Shown here piece by piece: positions 58,151-64,000 of a stretch of 64,000 nt of DNA (position 1 is its first letter; each line of letters begins with the position of its first letter). The DNA lies in assembly GCA_032209605.1 (NCBI GenBank), contig JASFXZ010000008.1, positions 3,224,001 to 3,288,000 on the forward strand, given 5' to 3'. The notes beneath the pieces are model-generated. The model saw nothing but the letters and a program-made list of their open reading frames with translations, was not told the origin of the DNA and did no database searches. The stretch comes from Mactromeris polynyma (Eukaryota; Mollusca; Bivalvia; Venerida; Mactridae). A program made the translations under genes and the position numbers.

Positions 58151-58218
58151 GTGTTTTTGGAGAAGCACGGTGTTGATTGTGGTGAATGTTGTCCTACAAG
58201 GAGATCAAATAGTCAAGG
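58151..58218 (+). other. Candidate small exon
   Basis: Acceptor-like CATCTTATCGTAG ends at 58150. The next 68 nt read VFLEKHGVDCGECCPTRRS in one open frame and end CAAG before GTAACATG. It follows the candidate exon at 57657-58099 by only 51 bp, so the two could be joined through a very short intron or be alternatives. The peptide is not recognised. Confidence 0.3.
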
Positions 58219-61200
58219 TAACATGAACTGTTTGGCACGATCACACCATGAACATGGTCCACTAATCAGACGACACGACATTTACCTATGTTGGATACTA
58301 TAAACTGGCTGTACAAGTTCTCATATGGATGATAATCGCCTTTATGCCATTTACGCTCTACTTGATTGGATTGTTTAATTTAAAAGTTATCTGTTCTATT
58401 CTATTCTGCTCCTAAAAATATAGTTGTTTAAGCAGACGAGCGTGCGTCTACGTACTTTAATGTACCTTTCAATTCCCATGATGACTGTCAGACAGAACTC
58501 TGCGCTAAATTTAATTGAAGTACCGATTAAACATGGTTTCTAGTCATGAAATGATGTTCAAGTTTAATCATTGAAACGTAGTTAATACATTCAAGATCAT
58601 GATCACTTCAGTTTATATTTGGGTGTTCGAATTAACTTATCAGTAAGTATTCTTATGAGGCGTACCAAATATAGAAACAAAGGCAGGTTCAAGAGGGTCG
58701 GGTGTAGTTTATCAACGTGTAAAAATAAACTGACCCATATAATTATGGAGTATGATTAATAACGCATGAAATGAACCTGATAAATGTATCTATAACGGAA
58801 CGATAGCCGTCTTATTTTACCCATTTACGTCCGTAACCGGCCGTATGGCTCTAAATGCGTCATCAGGACAATAAATTGATACCTAAATAAGACGCAAACG
58901 GATATAATAGACCTATGATTAAATTATCGTGTAATTCAATTTGCTTTAAATGCCACTGTCGTACAGAAACCAGTAACTGGTTAAATACAAAAGTTCTTGT
59001 CTCTTAAAACACGGAAATAGTCTCAGAATGCGACACCATATACATACTTACAGGGAGGTTTATTTATGTCTTCCCAAGTTGACATTTACTGTATAGTCAC
59101 AAACGTTTTACCAGCTACAATAATTATACTTCATTTCGAAGAAACAAGTACGAAAATACCAATGTCCAACTTTAGCCATAACGTATGGCGAGTAAGGTTA
59201 TATTGTTTTGAACTGAAAATCAAATTTAAACCGAAACATTGGGTACTTTTCCATGTCCAATTGCGTAGTTTTAATATTTGTCAAGCGACATGTCAGGAAT
59301 GGTTTATGGAGGCAGACTTAAGGATTTATCTGGGGCAAGCCGGTGATATATTACTCGTATCAACTGGTATAAAAAGGGAACACGTCTGGGTGCGTACGGG
59401 GACCTTTTCTGTGCCCGATAAGGAGAACCTTTCACTAATGTAAGTTAAACAAACACATGAATACATAGCATTGTTTTCATATTGATATAGCACCGAAATG
59501 ACCCGTTCATTTATCGAACTAGCTTTGATAAAATTGTGTTAATCAAATAAGACCGAAGATGAATTGATCTAGAAGTTCAAATCAAGTTGCTATTTTCGCC
59601 AATAATAACAAGACATGACCCGACAGACTGATTTACGTGTGTTTGTAAACATACAATATTTACGACCCGCTCTCCGGCAAACGGAACAGAGAATGAATTC
59701 TGACAATGACGCCAAAAACATTGGCACGTAGTATAACAACATTTTTCATTATTTTATTGTTCGAAACGCTGATATGCCAGGACATGTACCTCTTAAATTT
59801 GAAACGATTTTTTCTAAATTATAAATTACACCAAAGAGACAACTAGTACGTTTTAGTATCTAACAAAACACGTTGTATACTCTTTGATATATGCAACATA
59901 TCCCCCAAAGCATTATGGCGTTATAATAAGAAAAAGTTCTCATAAATTTGACTGTTTATAAGTCGAAAAGTCATTTTACGAAGAAATGTCAGCCGTATTA
60001 ATTCAATTGAAAACGTATCACGACAACACTCCGGATTAAACAACACTCATGCAACAGCGCGAATTTTTTCACTAATCGCAGAAGACAACTCGATTTATTG
60101 CTTATACGGTTGAGAGAAACATAATCGAATTGTTCATTGACTAAATATGCATTGATGAATCCAATCAAACGTGTCGATAATCAAATATTGTTGTCTGTAG
60201 TTTCAACATAATCCCGATTATCGCATTACAGAGCTGATTGATACCAAAACATACAACATAAATACAATGATAGGAACAGACATCCGGAATGTGTCATGTT
60301 TACATAGCTTTGTTGGATTTGATTGTTCGTTTATGAAACATATAGCGTCTCTATCACCATGATTTGTGTATAAAATCTTGTGCGAACAGATGCTTAATTT
60401 TCAGGGCTACCACAAAGTAAGTATACAAACAATGTATTAATCCACCAAACACTGTCACTTTTGCCCCGATTTTCCCTACAGACATGGCATCTGTTCATAA
60501 ACATACGAAAATATGAATATTTAATTACGCGCGGACGAAACAATGTGTCCAAATACTGACCGCCATATGTTGAGAGGTATTCTACAAGTATAAGCAGCGA
60601 GACTAATTACTGACTAATTGGCTACTGATTAATACGCTATTACTGGATCTGTCAAACAGACCAACATGCTGATAAGATGCCAGTATGTAGGCGTGAAGTC
60701 TCGTGCCCACGTGCAGCCATGTTGAAAGGTCTTGTTCTTTATCAAAAGTATGATCTGATAACATAATCCAGACATCGATGTCCGATTAGCATGCATTAAT
60801 GCAAGTTCGTCCGAGCACCTTCCCTTGTTTATATTCTTGGAAGAGGAAAAAGCTAAAAATAGAATTTACCTGACGGGCGATGCGTCTACATGACGGTTTT
60901 TGTGCTCATAAAATAGCAAAATGAACCACTTTCGGTGATGGAAAAATAACATTATATCACATGACCGGAGTTTTTTAGCCAGTCATTATGATATTACCGC
61001 TGTTTTTGTCTCCGTTAAGTGAAATATTTTGTCTAATTTGCATACAAATTTAGCCTTTATTTTAAAGTTGACATCGTGGGGAAGGTAGGGGAAAGCTTAC
61101 GGGTCCATTACAAATACCGTGTCCAAATAATGGCGGTTGAATGTCCTCACGTTTTTTTGCAATTCCGATCAACGAAAAAGATAAGTACTTTGACTATATA

Positions 61201-62032
61201 CGTGCTTCAACCCGATACATTTCTCACGCTTGTCATTCGTTTTTTCTACGACCAAAACAAAAACTGTCTTACAAAAAACAGTCCATGCTTCGCCACTGAA
61301 CACTCTACTTAGCAGAAATAGAGAAAACGGACAAACAAGACTTATTAAATGTGTGTGAATGCGTAATCATAACACTCGATATATTACCACAGCGCATGTT
61401 GGTCGGGATTCGTCGGTTAGAATTTTAATATTGAAGACAGTTTTAGCTGTTCCCACTTAAAATTCTTCTGAAGTCATGTTTTGGCAATTTGTAACTGTCA
61501 GACGCAAACCTCAACATTTTGGCATTTTGTGACATTTACCTTCACATTCTTACAGAATAAACAAAGACAAAAACCGGCAGAACTCACGCTGTGACTAACA
61601 CTAATAAAACAACACTCAGTCGGAGTGCAAAAATGTCAGAATAGGTAACGCATTGGTAAGCAATTGTATAAAACTGGTGATTTCTATTGATATGTAATAA
61701 TCATGTTAACACAGATGACCGGACATTGAATGTAAATATAGTATATATTAAGTTATTTTAGGATTCCCCCATGGGTATAGCAAACGAACTGGTTTTCGTA
61801 TTAATTAATGGACTGTTTTGTTAACCCAACCTTATATTGTATATTGATAGTGATTGTTATGTGCAGAAAGTACATTGTATTGTGTAACAGCACACGGTGT
61901 AAATACATGTAGTGTATAATCTCCATTGCAACATCCGTCTGTATACGTAAACTTTGTTGCTCAACAGAGGTCAAATTGATGGTCAATTCTTACTACTGAA
62001 AACATGATGCAGGTGTTTAAGAGAGGTCATTG
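58219..62032. other. No conserved gene; one unrecognised ORF
   Basis: AT-rich DNA. The longest frame is a 125-codon ORF at 59066-59443, preceded by an acceptor-like TACTTACAG and overlapping a TATA-like motif; it is listed separately. Nothing else longer than about 80 codons, and no tandem array or SINE, was found. Confidence 0.45.
59066..59443 (+). CDS. Unrecognised 125-codon ORF
   Basis: ATG to TAA frame reading MSSQVDIYCIVTNVLP at the start and VWVRTGTFSVPDKENLSLM at the end. It has several Trp and Cys residues and no membrane segment or domain I know. An acceptor-like site lies 15 bases upstream. Within its 3' part, TATAAAAAGGG at about 59369-59379 looks like a TATA box. It may be a chance ORF; no function is proposed. 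Confidence 0.2.
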   Translation: MSSQVDIYCIVTNVLPATIIILHFEETSTKIPMSNFSHNVWRVRLYCFELKIKFKPKHWVLFHVQLRSFNICQATCQEWFMEADLRIYLGQAGDILLVSTGIKREHVWVRTGTFSVPDKENLSLM

Positions 62033-62868
62033 CTTCAGAGATGGCGCTTTGAGTGGTTTTTGTTCCAGAGAGTGCTTATTTGAGGTTTTTCGTTCCAGAG
62101 AGGTCTGAATTGTGAGGTTTTTCGTCCCAGAAAGGTCTGATTTGTGAGGTTGCTGCTCCAGAGAGGTCCGATTTGAGAGGTTGCTGCTACAGAGAGGTCT
62201 GATTTGTGAGGTTGCTGCTCCAGAGAGGTCTGATTTGTGAGGGTGCTGCTCCAGAGAGGTCTGATCTGTGAGGTTGCTGCTCCAGAGAGGTCTGATTTGT
62301 GAGGTTTTTGTTCCAGAGAGGTCTGATTTGTGAGGGTGCTGCTCCAGAGAGGTCTGATTTGTGAGGGTGCTGCTCCAGAGAGGTCTGATTTGTGAGGTTG
62401 CTGCTCCAGAGAGGTCTGATTTGTGAGGGTGCTGCTCCAGAGGTCTGATTTGTGAGGTTGCTGCTCCAGAGGTCTGATTTGTGAGGTTGCTGCTCCAGAG
62501 AGGTCTGATTTGTGAGGTGTTTGTTCCAGAGAGGTCTGATTTGTGAGGTTGCTGCTCCAGAGAGGTCTGATTTGTGAGGGTGCTGCTCCAGAGGTCTGAT
62601 TTGTGAGGGTGCTGCTCCAGAGGTCTGATTTGTGAGGTTGCTGCTCCAGAGAGGTCTGATTTGTGAGGTGTTTGTTCCAGAGAGGTCTGATTTGTGAGGT
62701 TGCTGCTCCGGACAGGTCTGATTTGTGAGGTTTTTGTTCCAGAGAGGTCTGATTTGTGAGTTTTTTGTTCCAGAGAGGTCTGATTTGTGAGGTTTTTGTT
62801 CCACAGAGGTCTGATTTGTGGGGATTTTGCTCCAGATAGGTCTGATTTGTGAGGTACTTGTTCCATAC
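62033..62868. repeat. Minisatellite with 31-bp unit (about 27 copies)
   Basis: Unit GAGGTCTGATTTGTGAGGTT + GCTGCTCCAGA. Two subtypes alternate irregularly: one with GTTGCTGCTCC or GGTGCTGCTCC, one with GTTTTTGTTCC or GTGTTTGTTCC. Some units lack two bases (CCAGAGGTC instead of CCAGAGAGGTC). The edges at 62033-62130 and 62800-62868 are more diverged. All three minus frames are open for 227-299 codons, an arithmetic by-product of the period. Confidence 0.93.
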
Positions 62869-63349
62869 ATGTGCTAGACCAGGCTCTGATGCTAGACCAG
62901 TCAAGCAAAACTGTCGCACAGGTCATCAGGTTGCCTGGTCGTTCATGTGTTGCATCACTGATGCATCTCTGTATGTCTTACATACGTTTTTGGGAAATTT
63001 CAGCGTTTATGTTCTTGATAGTAATGACAAATGCATCTCACTGAAATGTTTCTGATCCGAATATTTGCATAACAGATTGTAAAGTAAATCCTGACTGTTT
63101 GTTGTACTGCAAAATCTATTAGGACAATATCATCAAATCAAATACTGGTGAGATGTTCTTTTAGCAGTCTTGTACTTGAACTCGTTTGTCTGTTTGTCAT
63201 TACGCATTTGTAATGAAGTTATGAATGTTATGCTAACACCGGTTGATGACAGTTGTGATACTACACCTAGATAATATGACCCATGTCCTTGGCTACACTT
63301 GTGTTACAGGATGCGCACTGGAAACAATCAGTTTGATTCAGACGCACTG
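62869..63349. other. No feature seen
   Basis: Spacer between a minisatellite and a SINE head, without recognisable ORF or repeat. Confidence 0.5.
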
Positions 63350-63420
63350 AGCGCAAAGTGGTCTGAGAGGCGCTTGACTCCTCATCCGGGGTTTTGGGTT
63401 CGAATCATGTCTGGGGCGTG
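63350..63420 (+). repeat. tRNA-derived SINE head, plus orientation
   Basis: AGTGGTCTGAGAGGCGCTTGACTC resembles the A-box region of a class II-like tRNA, and TTTTGGGTTCGAATCATGTC provides the B box. The acceptor pairing is poor, so it is a SINE or tRNA relic. The following minisatellite begins about 18 bp downstream. Confidence 0.6.
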
Positions 63421-63437
63421 GTCGAAAAGTGAACTTC

Positions 63438-63947
63438 ACAGTCCCTGAATCAGGCCCGAGTACCCAGAAAGCAGTCATCTGAATCAGGCCCGAGTACCCA
63501 GAAAGCAGTCATCTGAATCAGGCACGAGTACCCAGAAAGCAGTCATCTGAATCAGGCGCGAGTACCCAGAAAGCAGTCATCTGAATCAGGCGCGAGTACC
63601 CAGAAAGCAGTCATCTGAATCAGGCGCGAGTACCCAGAAAGCAGTCATCTGAATCAGGCGCGAGTACCCAGAAAGCAGTCATCTGAATCAGGCGCGAGTA
63701 CCCAGAAAGCAGTCCCTGAATCAGGCGCGAGTACCCAGAAAGCAGTCCCTGAATCAGGCGCGATACCAGAAAGCTGTCCCTGAATCAGGCGCGAGTACAC
63801 AGAAAGCAGTCCCTGAATCAGGCGCGATTACCCAGAAAGCAGTCCCTGAATCAGGCGCGAGTACACAGAAAGCAGTCCCTGAATCAGGCGCGAGTACCCA
63901 GAAAGCAGTCCCTGAATCAGGCGCGAGTACCCAGAAAGCAGTCATCG
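63438..63947. repeat. Minisatellite with 33/34-bp unit (about 15 copies)
   Basis: Unit CTGAATCAGGCGCGAGTACC + CAGAAAGCAGTC, followed by C (33-bp form) or AT (34-bp form). The first half of the array uses CAGTCATCTG and the second half CAGTCCCTG, so the two length classes are segregated rather than mixed. The earliest copies read GGCCCGAG and GGCACGAG, later ones GGCGCGAG. One unit near 63760 is shortened. Confidence 0.92.
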
Positions 63948-64000
63948 AAGATTTGAGTTGTGAGCACTTCTTTTTGCAATCGATGTTAAAAAGTTGAGTG

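Noticed and set aside
62027..62926. Minus-strand ORFs of 227-299 codons
   Set aside because: Frames through a 31-bp minisatellite, open in all three frames on that strand.

Overview
The window looks like nuclear DNA from a bivalve mollusc or close lophotrochozoan. It is AT-rich, its genes are split into small exons with canonical GT-AG junctions, and its introns are full of tRNA-derived SINEs, short inverted-repeat elements and minisatellites. It also carries a repeat that begins with AGCTCACCTG and ends with GGGCCATCATGGCCCTYTTGTTT, which I associate with bivalve genomes. The species assignment is inference from gene and repeat content; nothing in the sequence names the organism.

Four conserved genes can be read exon by exon. 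(1) At the left edge on the minus strand is the amino-terminal part of the mitochondrial pyruvate dehydrogenase E1 beta subunit (PDHB), which runs off the window. (2) A complete mitochondrial phosphate carrier (SLC25A3) lies on the plus strand at 12.1-17.8 kb: six coding exons, 339 residues. (3) A complete inner-nuclear-membrane protein MAN1 (LEMD3) lies on the plus strand at 25.6-42.8 kb: fourteen coding exons including a 23-nt microexon, 681 residues, with LEM domain, two membrane segments, MSC region and carboxy-terminal RRM. (4) A complete PIM-family serine/threonine kinase lies on the plus strand at 51.5-53.2 kb: five coding exons, 323 residues. The genes are unrelated in function. PDHB and SLC25A3 are both mitochondrial but lie in opposite orientation about 6 kb apart.

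The rest is largely mobile and repetitive DNA. From 6.9 to 11.2 kb lie two decayed non-LTR retrotransposons in opposite orientations; the second is split by a foldback element whose arms are built from a GGGGACGTTTTG repeat. The last SLC25A3 intron carries a threefold direct duplication in which two copies each hold a private insertion, so the copies act as filled and empty sites for each other. From 20.2 to 23.6 kb a Ty3/gypsy-like pol remnant is interrupted by two inverted-repeat elements and a decayed Tc1-like transposon. MAN1 introns hold a pogo/Tigger-like element, a probable hAT-like element, members of two small inverted-repeat families, SINEs and five minisatellites, one of which duplicates the acceptor of the last exon eight times. 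East of PIM (54-64 kb) there is no recognisable conserved gene: a LINE carboxy-terminal fragment, an in-frame 63-bp repeat bounded by good splice signals, a TATA-like site near an unrecognised 125-codon ORF, and two large minisatellites.

Splice junctions were assigned by eye, from GT-AG signals, phase continuity and remembered family sequence. No alignment, RNA evidence or database search was available.
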